A stretch of 64,000 bases of DNA from positions 49,889-113,888 of the forward strand of contig LGRX02034683.1 in the NCBI GenBank assembly GCA_001247695.2, read 5' to 3'. Both the position numbers and the translations under genes were made by a program. The notes beneath the pieces are model-generated. The model was given only the letters and a program-made list of their open reading frames with translations, was not told the DNA's origin and made no database searches. Positions 22,201 to 30,819 of this stretch are shown piece after piece. The stretch comes from Cymbomonas tetramitiformis. Taxonomy: Eukaryota; Chlorophyta; Pyramimonadophyceae; Pyramimonadales; Pyramimonadaceae. Within the stretch, counting starts at the first letter, position 1, and each line of letters begins with the position of its first letter.

Positions 22201-22744
22201 GGAGTACAGCAAGGCCAAGACTAGAGGAGTACCAGACCTGGAGCTGGCTGATCGGCGAGTGAAACGTACCCGGCAGATCATCGAGTACTACGATCCAGCA
22301 TACTACTTCATTGAGAACCCAGCTGGGGATGCTCTGCGAGGGCTGCACACGCGATCTGTGATGAAGGGTTTACCCGATCCTCACCCCGTCTCTTACTGCA
22401 GGTATGGGACACCTTACATGAAACCTACACATATCTGGACGAACGCCGTGCTACCCGTACCTCTGCTGCAGTGTACTCAAGCAACACCATGTCCCGCGAG
22501 AGCTGTGCTGGGAAAGCACGAGAACACATCGCAGGAAGGAGTTTCAGCGTCCAGAACACGAGGCATGGGGTCAGCGCAAGCAGTATACGCGATTCCCCGC
22601 ACCTTGTTGCACCATCTGTTCTGTGGACTGAAATTGGGTAAGCGTATGAGCGAGGAAAGTGCAGCAGCTGTCATGGACCTCATCGCCACTCTGACAGCGC
22701 AGACGGACGAGATCCCGATGCAGGAACAAGATACTGGGGTCTAA
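19226..22744 (+). CDS. Gypsy pol second half: Dam-like MTase, integrase, chromo-like, cytosine MTase
   Basis: An open frame of 1172 residues, the 3' half of the polyprotein. Residues 165-305 form a Dam-like domain with VDACCDL and the catalytic-type CNPPF (N204-P-P-F207). The integrase has the zinc finger H412-x6-H419-x29-C449-x2-C452 and the core triad D482, D544, E580 with exact D-35-E spacing. Residues about 810-865 (EREVERIIRTRF...QEWLTKWKGLP) resemble a chromodomain-type targeting tail. Residues about 925-1145 form a C5-cytosine methyltransferase-like domain: SAM site LFCGTGSVE, SPPCKEYSK with catalytic-type C991, and ENP at 1030-1032. No stop interrupts it. Integrase inserts the cDNA; the methyltransferases could mark the element's own DNA, which is inference. 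Confidence 0.92.
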   Translation: MDPSTDQPVSAEEGRRAAGAKGKSEEEENVVAGLKKVVEEEDPTSPLDLELSSSDEEEDEYPPVSEPKVTGKLTQLNGLWWAETPDLWLDAMVTVERMAALPAMAGRVQTRAQNEQRPAEKQQPAAVQQQPTPRMQPGEPLVDNQDWKLIPSEFSRLQAKYAKVLGGQFQVDACCDLMGQNRQVNTFWTDCLKEQWRGRVVWCNPPFSDSKVSIADILRRHYASEARHAPQSTAALFLLPDFPQADWRPLLREYGMEIAETIPRVNEQGEPNRMFISPGEERGHRTALQELPIPWPVLVVLAKPQRKHFDEITAPRERPSASPAVTLKGAAAKIRDQAGVVEPGMFLRALRAEHRRSEYLSALKQELLATQHHRTEHFRLVSNIIWRVAEGRYQVVLAPDSPLRELVLREAHEAPAAGHTGRDKTLDRVKRRFWWPRMDLDVAEWVKTCVTCQQTQPRQGYPAGLLQPHTVPSRLWEVVSIDFVTGLPTTERGVNAFATFTCKLSKMVHVVPMAYNDSSAEVVTRMFMDAVWRLHGAPMKIVCDRDPRFRDALTQEFMRLMGVKVASTTPYHPQSDGQAERSNHTVERMLRCYVAENQEDWDLWVSPVEYAINDSKSAVTGFSPFELVYGHAPATRLDLFMDAALEGGAKRRKGGRTAADKQGTAHQLAKQFAQQLQAAREGLQMAQQRMMEQFDARHRLQQYKVNDQVWVDGQHLTLPGDRGLKPKLRKLRHGPLRVVECLYSDRQQELPVQDRGAPSAYRLELPVHWKVHDTFTADRLSPVVQSCANHFVSRREEMAPPPVMVEGQKEREVERIIRTRFRKLGGKTGGSVQEWLTKWKGLPHSHSQWRTREDLEGKGGRLEPLRAFEADEEKQRKAPEKRRRETHGQQQEQRAQLMAMRAPTPKVYSKGASQVYQPHLTTVQHPVRILVLFCGTGSVEQQFQRQFDGCEVVTVDILPKWQATCTEDILHWNYRLYPRHYFDVIWASPPCKEYSKAKTRGVPDLELADRRVKRTRQIIEYYDPAYYFIENPAGDALRGLHTRSVMKGLPDPHPVSYCRYGTPYMKPTHIWTNAVLPVPLLQCTQATPCPARAVLGKHENTSQEGVSASRTRGMGSAQAVYAIPRTLLHHLFCGLKLGKRMSEESAAAVMDLIATLTAQTDEIPMQEQDTGV

Positions 22745-22865
22745 AACCCTCAGGGCGCAAAGCAGCGCAAGACCCGCAGAGCGAGGGGAGTACCAGGGCG
22801 ACAGAACCGTTTAAGCGTTGGCAGCGTAATTCGGGGACGGAACCTCGGGAAACCTCCAGCGCGGA

Positions 22866-22990
22866 AGGGGACTCAGACCCAAGGACTGAGGGGCACGGGA
22901 CCCAAGAACCCGAGGCTTAGAAGCCAGGGGGACTCAGACCCAAGGACTGAGGGGCACGGGACCCGAGAACCCGAGGCTTAGAAGCCAGCA
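22866..22990. repeat. Two tandem 63-bp repeats in the Gypsy 3' untranslated region
   Basis: GGGGACTCAGACCCAAGGAC begins each unit, and each ends AACCCGAGGCTTAGAAGCCAG. They lie between the pol stop and the polypurine tract. Confidence 0.85.
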
Positions 22991-23070
22991 TCACTGTGCA
23001 TGTTTGTTGATCCCCAGACAATGTAAATACAGGCGAACACTAACGCTAGCGAGGACGTAAGCGCGCGCCT

Positions 23071-23087
23071 AAAAGGGGGGGGAGAGT
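23071..23087 (+). other. Polypurine tract
   Basis: AAAAGGGGGGGGAGAG lies directly before the 3' LTR. It is the expected plus-strand primer site. Confidence 0.85.
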
Positions 23088-23429
23088 TGTGCTAGGGTAA
23101 GTCACGAGACAGAATGACGGCGTATCAGAATGACGAGTGACGGGTACTATGACAGTCACCAGTGACAGGCATTTATATGACCAGATGACGAGAGTGTCTG
23201 ACAGAAATGACTGACAGAAATGCCTGACCCGAAAGTGAGTTTTGGTGGGAAAACCAGCAGTCAGAGAAATTGGAGGGAAAGCTGGTAGACCTCTAATATT
23301 GCCGAGTCAGCACAGTTATAATTATTCAGAGTGATATGGAGTGGCCTGGAATGAGTGATAATATAACTGGGCTAGTCGGCAGATTCTATGATGTGACAGA
23401 TCGAGTTCTCATGAAGCATGATGGGACCT
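23088..23429 (+). repeat. 3' LTR, truncated
   Basis: Matches the first 340 bases of the 5' LTR and then breaks off after GATGGGACCT. The remaining 265 bases of LTR are missing, and unrelated sequence follows (CACTCTCGACACTTCGG). Confidence 0.88.
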
Positions 23430-23759
23430 CACTCTCGACACTTCGGACGCTGAGACTGACTTCGCTATTTTACTCAGCAACATTCACCACGTCTTGGGGC
23501 CCATTTGGTACCTGGTCCGTCCTTTTTGTCGCACCACTGGTCATTTTTGTCGCTGTCGCAGAATATTCTTTTGTCGCGAGACCACCGCACAGAATCTTCT
23601 CAAAAAAACAGTGAATTCTGTTCGTTCCCTTAAAGGGGTAAAGAAGGTTTTCAGAAAATAAATGGAGACATGAATTCGACATCGTCGTTCGAACAGTGTC
23701 AAGGTGCCCCAAAAATTTTCGTCATCCGAAATTTTAAACTTCAGGTTGTCGCAACTGTC

Positions 23760-24205
23760 TGTCAACCGACGGATCGGACCTTCGACCGACCGCTAGATCA
23801 GTCAAAATGAAATCTGACTCGGAAACCGAATCTAAATTTTGTCGCAAGCATGTAGAAGATACAGCAGCCCTCCGTCGACTGTTTACTTACCGACGGATCA
23901 AACCGTCGAACGACCGCTCGATCAGAAAAAAATGAAATCCGCATCGGAAACCGAATCTAGTTTGTGTCGCTAGGATGTCGAAGATACAGCAGCCCTCCAG
24001 TCGACTGTTTGTCGACCGAACGATCTAACCGTCGACAGACCGCCCGATCAGTAAAAATACAGAAATCCGCTCGATCGATCAGAAATCCGCATCGGAAATC
24101 GAATCTTGGGGCTGTCACAAGAAGTGTCGCAAGACTGTCGCAAGGATCTAGGATGTAGAAGATCCAGTACAGCAGCCCTCCAGAGTCCAGTCGACTGTTT
24201 TCCGA
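23760..24205. repeat. Diverged tandem repeats of about 125-180 bp
   Basis: Three units share GACCGACCGCTAGATCAG-like, GAAATCCGCATCGGAAACCG and ATACAGCAGCCCTCC, then GTCGACTGTTT. The third unit is expanded by internal duplications. Confidence 0.75.
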
Positions 24206-25340
24206 CCGCGTGTCCGCGTCACAGTCCGCGTCACGGTCCCATCTTCCCAAGGTCACCGTCACCACATCTTGAACAACTACAGTATCCTTTAACCTTAAGC
24301 GACCGACAACCTATATTGTAATTACCAGGCGCCGACAACGACCAACCGACCTCCGCGGCGTATTGATGTTCTTCGTTTGTTTTTTTTGTTTGACTATTTT
24401 AGTTTCTGACTAGCGCACTGTTCCCTACAGTGTTGTTTACTCCGCCCTTTTTTGTACTTTGTTTCTGCGCTGGGATTGCGCCCTTGGAGCCCCTAGACAT
24501 TTTTATTATCCCCAACACGCATGCCTTGTATAGCGCGCTGTTCTTTTTGCAGGATCTAATGCGTTGAACGAAGGCAACAGAAAACTTGGCTGCTAGCTCC
24601 CTTTTAGCATTTCGGTTTGACTTCGCTGGCAGTGCTTGAATTCCGTCCGCCGGGAATCTTGCACGCCGACTCCCATCTCTGCTCTTTAGCGTGCAGTTAT
24701 TTGCAGAATCTCGTGCGCTGTCGGTGACTGACGCATTGCCTCCCTTTCCGGAGTTTGTTTTTACGCTGGGAGTGCTTGGAGCCCGTTGGGCATCTTATCT
24801 TGCCTATCGGGTTGGGTTCGATTCCCAACACCTCTGCTGACCGGCGCGCTGTTTTTTTGCAGGTTAGCATGCGTTTTCGGCGTCAACATTGCTGTCTTTT
24901 TTTATTTTCATGCGTTGCTGTTACGATGTGCATGCCATTGTTTTGACTATCCTAAATTGTACTTATTTACAGATCTGTGCCTGCAGGAACTCTGCGATTT
25001 TGGCCGTCTGTAGCACTGGAAGGAGCTGTAGGCAACTCTGCCGATTTCCAAGACTGCTATTGCTTACTTTAGGATAGATGAACTGTTTTAATTGATTGAT
25101 CGATACGTAGTTTATGTTTGCTGTCTCGTTCCATTTACATGCTTTAATATTGTAATAATATTATATGTTAGAGTATAGCACAATCCTGCCTGCATCCTTC
25201 AGTGTCCATGCATTGAATGTGCCTAGATATTGTAATAATAGGCAATGTTTAAACTGTGTCAAATTCCTGTGTGAAACAATAGACCCGATATCGACCTGTG
25301 TTGTTCACCACGGGTAAGAAAAATTTTCTTAAAATTTTCC
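24206..25340. other. Gene-free, T-rich interval with diverged repeats
   Basis: No convincing gene. The phrase GCGCGCTGTT(C/T)TTTTTGCAGG recurs at about 24533 and 24845, and TTGGAGCCC recurs at 24484 and 24777. That suggests old repeats of about 300 bp. From 25080 to 25300 it is AT-rich and unrecognised. Confidence 0.5.
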
Positions 25341-25484
25341 TAAATTTTTACGACAAAAATGACCATTTTATCATTTTCGTCGCAAGCTGCGACAAAAATG
25401 ACCGTTTGTTCATTTTCGTCGCAGCCTGCGACAAAGGAATATTCTTGCGACAGCGACAAACATGACCATCGGTGCGACAAAAAT

Positions 25485-26557
25485 GACCCGCTACCGGCCC
25501 ATTTCGCACTACGAGTTCGACATGCTCCTCGACCTGGACAGCGAGTACGAGGCTTACCACATGGTCCTCAACGAGCTCATCTTCACCATTTTGCCCGTTT
25601 TTCTCCGCGGCTCGGCTCTGCGATTGTACAACGAGTCGGCCAAGGTGCACCCTGGCGATAGCCGCTGTGCTCTCCAGCGTTTGCGTTTTTTCGTGGAGGG
25701 CATCCCTGAGCCCGACACTGAGCGCTTCTGGACGAAGTTGCGCGCTGTCATCATCGACGAGAAGAAGGACCCAGCTCCGCAGTCGGACGTCATCAACAAG
25801 CTCATGGACAAGCACGCCCGCACGCACTCGGCCTATACTGACCGAGAGCGAGTTCGAGATCTCTGGCACATCCTGGCCGCGTCCGCGGCGAATTCGTGCT
25901 ACGTTGCCCCCTTGTACCTGGTGGTGCCTACGCAACTTAAGAGCGGGTGCGAATCACACCTTTTCGTCCCTCCAGCTTGAGCTTCGGACCGTTTTTCGGG
26001 ACGAATCCCCGTTCGCCAAGCTCGCGGGGAAGACTGTGTCCTCCACCTCTGGTGGTGCCGCGGCCTACAACTTCGATGCCACCAAGTCCAAGCGACGAGA
26101 GCGACGCGAGGAGCCGGTTGGCGAGTGGCGGGCGGAGGGCGACATGCTCTTCAAAAAATGGTTTGGCAGCGGTTTTCCCTGCGTCACGTGCTTCCGCTTG
26201 TATGGGGTGACGTGTGCCCACCAGGAGACGAAGGGCCTCTGCCCGCACATTTGCAAGGAGGCGTACGCGGACGGTAAAGCCCCCGACTTCGCCGCCGCTG
26301 CACCTCCTCCTCCGCCGCCGTGGACGAAGCAGGCAGTGCCTCGGCTCGCGTCGGCCACGGAGAAGCCGCCCACGGCTGAGGATGCAACCGCCATGACGTT
26401 GCGGCTGCCGCCACCTGAGGATCATCAGCCGCCGGAGGACCCGCCCTCCCCTGACTCGCCTGGCTACGCCCCTTTCCGTGATGTGCCTCCCCGCGATGAT
26501 CCCCACCCCTCCGTGCATCCCGGCGGTCTCGATCGAGGCGGTGGTGTCCGCATCTGA
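25485..26557 (+). pseudogene. Gag-like gene with Cys/His cluster, frameshifted
   Basis: Two frames read together. The first (about 25485-25935, from MTRYRPISHYEF) is a helical, acidic region with a Trp- and Arg-containing middle. The second takes over near 25935 and runs to 26557 with a basic stretch, then CVTCFRLYGVTCAHQETKG and CPHICKEAYADGK, a C-x2-C...C-x-H...C-x2-H-x3 arrangement suggesting a zinc-binding module, then a Pro-rich tail. There is no protease or RT downstream. Upstream GTCGC repeats and the domain order suggest a retrotransposon gag remnant; the family is not recognised. The shift falls near AAGAGCGGGTGCGAATC. Confidence 0.45.
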
Positions 26558-26579
26558 CCGCTGCCCATTCACTCACGCC

Positions 26580-27490
26580 TGTCGACGATGAGGACGAGTG
26601 GGACCGCTGCCCTGCTTACGCGCAGGGGCCCATCTGGTTGCCACCTTTCATGGGGTCACGGCCTCTCGCCAATGACGCAATCGACCCGCCACCAGACGCA
26701 TCACGGTCTGGTGGTGTGCAACACTGAATTAAACAGACACTTGCGGTGAACGGCTCTAGCTACGTCGTAGTGCAGTAGTTTCGGACTGCAAGAGGTCCCA
26801 TTGGGCCTGTAACTGCTGCCTATTTTTGCCTAGGGTTTAGGTTTGGGATGCAGGCTTGCCTGCCTTGTTGTGGCACCTCACGCCTTCGGGGTGAGGTGGT
26901 GTGATGTGAGATGAGACTTTCAGCCCCCCCCCATAAGGTGGGGGGCAGTCACACTCTCTCTGATCACCCCTTGACCCGAGGTGCCACGTCAGCTTGCTTC
27001 TCTCTTCACCGTTCCGCGATAATAAAACCTCAAAGTTATTTTATTATCTCATCTTAGTCTGCAGTGAATTACGGTGTCACTCCCTGCTAGTGCTTCCGCC
27101 AGTCTAATATTTATATATATATTAGCCTTTTCTGTCATCCTGGAGTGGCCGTAAACTCCCTGAAATCGAAGGTGGCATGGGCCCTGATATCTTTATGACG
27201 GCTTGCCCTCCAATTCTGGAGGGAACCCCAGGGGCAGTGATTCAACTGCATTGTGCGAGCTGTAGCGTAGGGCCCATAGCCATATTTCGGTGCACAGGGA
27301 TCGCGTAGGTCCCTTGGGATAATTTGTACGCCGTGGGGCTACGAGGGGGGCGCGAGAAAAACCTGCAAAAAGTTTGCAGAATTTCTGGGGTCAAGTCATA
27401 GAAGTCCGGAGGGGGTAATCAGTGTGGTGCGTGGGTGAACTGAAGGTGGGCTGTCGAGTGATTCCCTTGATGGCTAAGGGCGTGCGAGCT
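26580..27490. other. Gene-free interval with GC-rich hairpins
   Basis: CCTCACGCCTTCGGGGTGAGG (26877) and CCCCCCCCATAAGGTGGGGGG (26924) are strong hairpins that recur in the 255-bp repeat region (28996, 29041). The stretch 27123-27290 resembles a diverged copy of the TIR elements at 29427 and 30048 (TTTATGACGG..., CCAATTCTGGAGGGA). No gene seen. Confidence 0.5.
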
Positions 27491-27491
27491 T

Positions 27492-27746
27492 TCATGGGAA
27501 CACTGACTTTCACCCCCCATAAGGGGGGAGGTCTGTGGTGCCCTGTGTCACCCCTCGCCTGCTCGGATGTCACTTGCAGTGCCTGCTGTTTGCGGCTCCG
27601 CTCGTGTGTCACGGTCCGTCCGCCAGCTTAAACTCAATTATCTTTCAGTTTAATGCGACTTTAGCCGAACCGAGAAACCCTACCTCACAGCCTTCACATT
27701 TTACAGTGCAAGCATATATATTATCACATTATCTGCTTTCACATCA
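27492..27746. repeat. 255-bp direct repeat, copy A
   Basis: From TCATGGGAACACTGACTTTC to ATCTGCTTTCACATCA. I see no difference from 29022-29276. It could be an LTR of a short non-autonomous retroelement (TRIM/LARD type), but it does not start with TG. Confidence 0.85.
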
Positions 27747-27819
27747 GGTCTGGACCCACCTACGTTCAGAGGTGTTGTTTCTTACGTTCCGTCCGCTTCG
27801 CGCCCTGCGATTCTATCCG

Positions 27820-28170
27820 ACACTTCAACTTAGTACCGACATTTCAACTAGTACCGACACTTCTTAGTACCGACACTTCAATTCCGACAATCGACCTCCT
27901 TGCCTTCGCAAAGGTCACCCCTAGTACCGACATTTTCTTAGTACCGACATTTCTCTTAGTACCGACATTTCAGCGCACTTTTTTGTGCGTTACCACTCAG
28001 ATGGACCGACAATATTTTTTTAGTCCGACATCTTCTCAGTACCGACATTTTCCGACAATTTACTGCCGACATTGACCGCCTTGCCTTCGCACCGGTCACC
28101 CCCGACATCCCGACATTTTTAGTACCGACGTCTACCGACATCTAGCGCACTTTTGCGTGCGTAACCGACA
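27820..28170. repeat. Interspersed TAGTACCGACATTTC short repeats
   Basis: About a dozen copies of AGTACCGACA(C/T)TT, with two longer units containing CGACCTCCTTGCCTTCGCA. The array is irregular, with no constant period. Confidence 0.8.
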
Positions 28171-29021
28171 AAGCGACAATTACCGACACTCTGGCCAGCA
28201 GCGCCTCTGCTGCCGGAAGATTGGCTTATCGTACGGCAGTTTTGACATTACCACCGTGTTCCTCGTCGAAATCTACCCCAATTTTACTTTTTCATTGTTG
28301 GAAATTGTTAAATTTACGAAAAGTTACGTTTTCCCTTGGAAACCCAAACTCCTTATCTTGCAGATTTTACAGCCGCAGCTGCATGGCTTCTTTGCGGCAG
28401 CGTGCGCGCATGGGCGCGCTGAGATCGGCGCTTGAACTCCTTCGAAGGCAGAAGGCAACAATTTACCGCTGGTTGCAGTATGGTGGTGCTTGGTGTTGCT
28501 TGTGCACCAAGCAACAACATCGACACTAGCGTTTCCAACGACATCGACAACGAGAGCTCTGACTGTGACGACTCCGACTCTCCGCGTTTTTCACCGTTTA
28601 CACCTACATCTTGTGCGCCCCCTGGTTGCCATCTGGTGGTGGCTGGTGGTGCCGCCGCACCCCCCCCACCTTGCCCTAACGTTGGTTTTGCCTTGGGGTT
28701 GGAGAATTGCGCGCTGTCTCGCCGCATTTTTCACACTCGCCCCCCTTGCAACGGCACACTTGCTCTGGTGGTGCCCGGCCGTTTTTGGCTTTGGCATCGC
28801 ACAGGCATTGGTTGAGCGTTGGCTACTTGGCGCTCGACACCTTTCACCATCGGGAATGACGCCGCCACCGCCCGGAACCTGCCCAAACCCTAGATTGAGA
28901 CCCTCAATTGGCACATCACGAGTTAGCTAGTAACTAGGAAACATTACATTTCTCCTAGCCGCCTGCCCGGGAGTACCGGCTGGCCCTGCAGTGCACCTCC
29001 CACCTTCGGGGTGAGGTGGTG
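28171..29021 (+). other. Interval between the 255-bp repeats, no clear gene
   Basis: 28195-28345 (CAGCAGCGCCTCTGCTGCCG onward, then CCTCGTCGAAATCTACCCCA) is homologous to 49813-49950, so both belong to one dispersed repeat. A 127-residue frame at 28432-28815 has an acidic Asp/Ser stretch but no recognised domain; I do not call it a gene. Confidence 0.4.
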
Positions 29022-29276
29022 TCATGGGAACACTGACTTTCACCCCCCATAAGGGGGGAGGTCTGTGGTGCCCTGTGTCACCCCTCGCCTGCTCGGATGT
29101 CACTTGCAGTGCCTGCTGTTTGCGGCTCCGCTCGTGTGTCACGGTCCGTCCGCCAGCTTAAACTCAATTATCTTTCAGTTTAATGCGACTTTAGCCGAAC
29201 CGAGAAACCCTACCTCACAGCCTTCACATTTTACAGTGCAAGCATATATATTATCACATTATCTGCTTTCACATCA
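29022..29276. repeat. 255-bp direct repeat, copy B
   Basis: Same orientation and, by eye, identical to copy A, 1530 bases further on. The flanks differ on both sides, which fixes the repeat limits. Confidence 0.85.
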
Positions 29277-29426
29277 AGCTTCTCGGATACAGTAGTCCAC
29301 AAGACACGCCTATAAGTCCCCTGAGGGGTGGGGGGGTGGAGGGGTGGGAGAATAGTGGGATGACAGCCCGTGGCTGGCTCTCGCGAGAGGTCTACGCGAC
29401 AGTAAAAAATGGTACTCAACTGTTAC

Positions 29427-29901
29427 CTCTATGACGGTCCACCCCCCAGAATTGGTGGGACGACAGGTAGGGCGCAGTTGGCGTGCTGTAGCGGCGTGTA
29501 GCTCGATGGCCAAGGCAAGATGCATGGTGGGGATGGCGAAGGACATCAGGTGGGATGTGGGACTACCGCGCCTTGCCACATGGAGGCTCGGCACACCCCT
29601 AATTCTAGTGCAAAAGGTTGTTGATGTAGACTGTGGTAGGTGGGGGCATTGGAGGGGGTGTGGCCCGAGCATGGTTGCGCTGACGGAGCGGGGCGTAGCG
29701 AGCGAACCGCTTCGAGCGAACCGCTTCGATTCGTGCGGCGCGCGAGGTGTCCCAACACACTAGAAGAGTGGCGAAATAATACTTTTGGGGTGGTTGGCGG
29801 GGGGGCAGGGTGGGGAGGTTCGAAATGCAGGCCGGCTCTCAGGGTTCGGGTCTCACGCGTACGTGGGTCGCAAGGCTGAAAAAAACCGGACCGTCATAGA
29901 G
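29427..29901. mobile_element. TIR element E1 (475 bp)
   Basis: Bounded by CTCTATGACGGTCC and its reverse complement GGACCGTCATAGAG. Flanked by TTAC on the left and ATAT on the right. The interior matches E2 closely (AGAATTGGTGGGACGACAGG onward). No coding capacity is recognised; MITE-like. Confidence 0.8.
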
Positions 29902-30047
29902 ATATGGCCAATGAATCCAAACTCGGTCTCGTGGTGCCATGTGCATCGAAAACAATGTAACACATGCCCTGAAGGGTCACTCGACCGCTGGGGTGGCTTT
30001 GAGCCCCATGGATCCGCCGATTTCGAAGGGGGGCTAGGGCAGGATAT

Positions 30048-30511
30048 CTCTATGACGGTCCACCCCCCAGAATTGGTGGGACGACAGGTAGGGTGCAGTT
30101 GGCGTGCTGTAGCGGCGTGTAGCTCGATGGCCAAGGCAAGATGCATGGTGGGGCTGACGAAGGACATCAGGTGGGATGTGGGACTACCGCGCCTTGCCAC
30201 ATGGAGGCTCGGCACACCCCTAATTCTAGTGCAAAAGGTTGTTGATGTAGACTGTGGTAGGTGGGGGCATTGGTTGGAGGGGGGTGGCCCGAGCATGGTT
30301 GCGCTGACGGAGCAGGGCGTAGCGAGCGAACCGCTTCGATTCGTGCGGCGCGCGAGGTGTCCCAACACACTAGAAGAGTGGCGGAATAATACTTTTGGGG
30401 TGGTTGGCGGGGGGGCAGGGTGGGGAGGTTCGAAATGCAGGCCGGCTCTCAGGGTTCGGGTCTTACGCGTACGTGGGTCGCAAGGCTGAAAAAAACCGGA
30501 CCGTCATAGAG
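30048..30511. mobile_element. TIR element E2 (464 bp)
   Basis: Same termini and orientation as E1, with a slightly different middle. Flanked by ATAT on the left and TTAC on the right. A further solitary terminus, GGACCGTCATAGAG, lies at 30539-30552. Confidence 0.8.
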
Positions 30512-30515
30512 TTAC

Positions 30516-30720
30516 TGTATCGATTTTCTGAAAAAACTGGACCGTCATAGAGACCGTCACGCGCCGTATGACGTGAGAGCTGACACTTTCTCCTTTCGTT
30601 TGGACCTTATCCACGGAGTGGAGCTCAGCTGTTGCCTCGGTTCTGATACGAATTTCTCAATACTGAACATCTCCAGACATTTCTTGATCAAGTCTCTCTC
30701 ACCTCGCCGCAACGAAGATC
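30516..30720 (+). promoter_or_regulatory. Upstream region and probable 5' UTR of the carrier gene
   Basis: The sequence just before the first exon is pyrimidine-rich (TTTCTCCTTTCGTTTGGACC, CTCTCTCACCTCGCCGC). No TATA box is obvious. The ATG context is GAAGATCATGTC. The TIR elements end only about 170-200 bases upstream. Confidence 0.45.
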
Positions 30721-30819
30721 ATGTCTGCAGATACCTTGGCTCCAGATCCACTCGCCGAAGCCCTTTCAGGTACAGTGGCAGCGCTCGTGGGATTGACAGC
30801 GACCTACCCACTGATCACG
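30721..30819 (+). CDS. Carrier exon 1 (start codon, helix 1)
   Basis: 33 codons from MSADTLAPDPL through the first helix (ALSGTVAALVGLTATYPLIT), ending phase 0 before GTACGA. The helix ends in the kinked YP of the first carrier signature. This is the only Met preceding the helix in frame. Confidence 0.85.

Larger units (their letters stand above)
12045..23429 (+). mobile_element. Ty3/Gypsy LTR retrotransposon, plus-strand copy with nested insertions
   Basis: The 5' LTR is 12045-12651, the primer-binding site 12654, the protease/linker frame 12799-13852, RT-RNase H 17919-19230, the second half of pol 19226-22744, the polypurine tract 23071-23086 and a truncated 3' LTR 23088-23429. Gag and most of the protease were deleted (junction near 12818). 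Two DNA transposons interrupt the RT leader: one at 13853-16701, one at 16792-17870. The first 340 bp of the two LTRs differ by one substitution and one 3-bp indel, so the insertion is young. Confidence 0.93.
23527..25480. mobile_element. Possible inverted-repeat element with GTCGC-rich ends
   Basis: The left arm (23527-23578) contains GGTCATTTTTGTCGCTGTCG then GAATATTC. The right arm (25428-25480) contains its near-perfect reverse complement (GAATATTC, then CGACAGCGACAAACATGACC). Extra GCGACAAAAATGACC hairpins occur at 25350-25430. The arms are about 50 bp and 1.85 kb apart. No transposase is seen between them. It could be a foldback-type element or two pieces of the same repeat in opposite orientation. 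Confidence 0.5.

Noticed and set aside
19888..22689. Minus-strand frames opposite the plus-strand pol (for example 21749-22348)
   Set aside because: Antisense to the methyltransferase/integrase gene, which has clear catalytic motifs.
28432..28930. Frames of 127 and 146 residues between the 255-bp repeats
   Set aside because: No homology recognised, mutually overlapping, Pro/Cys-rich composition typical of GC-rich non-coding sequence.
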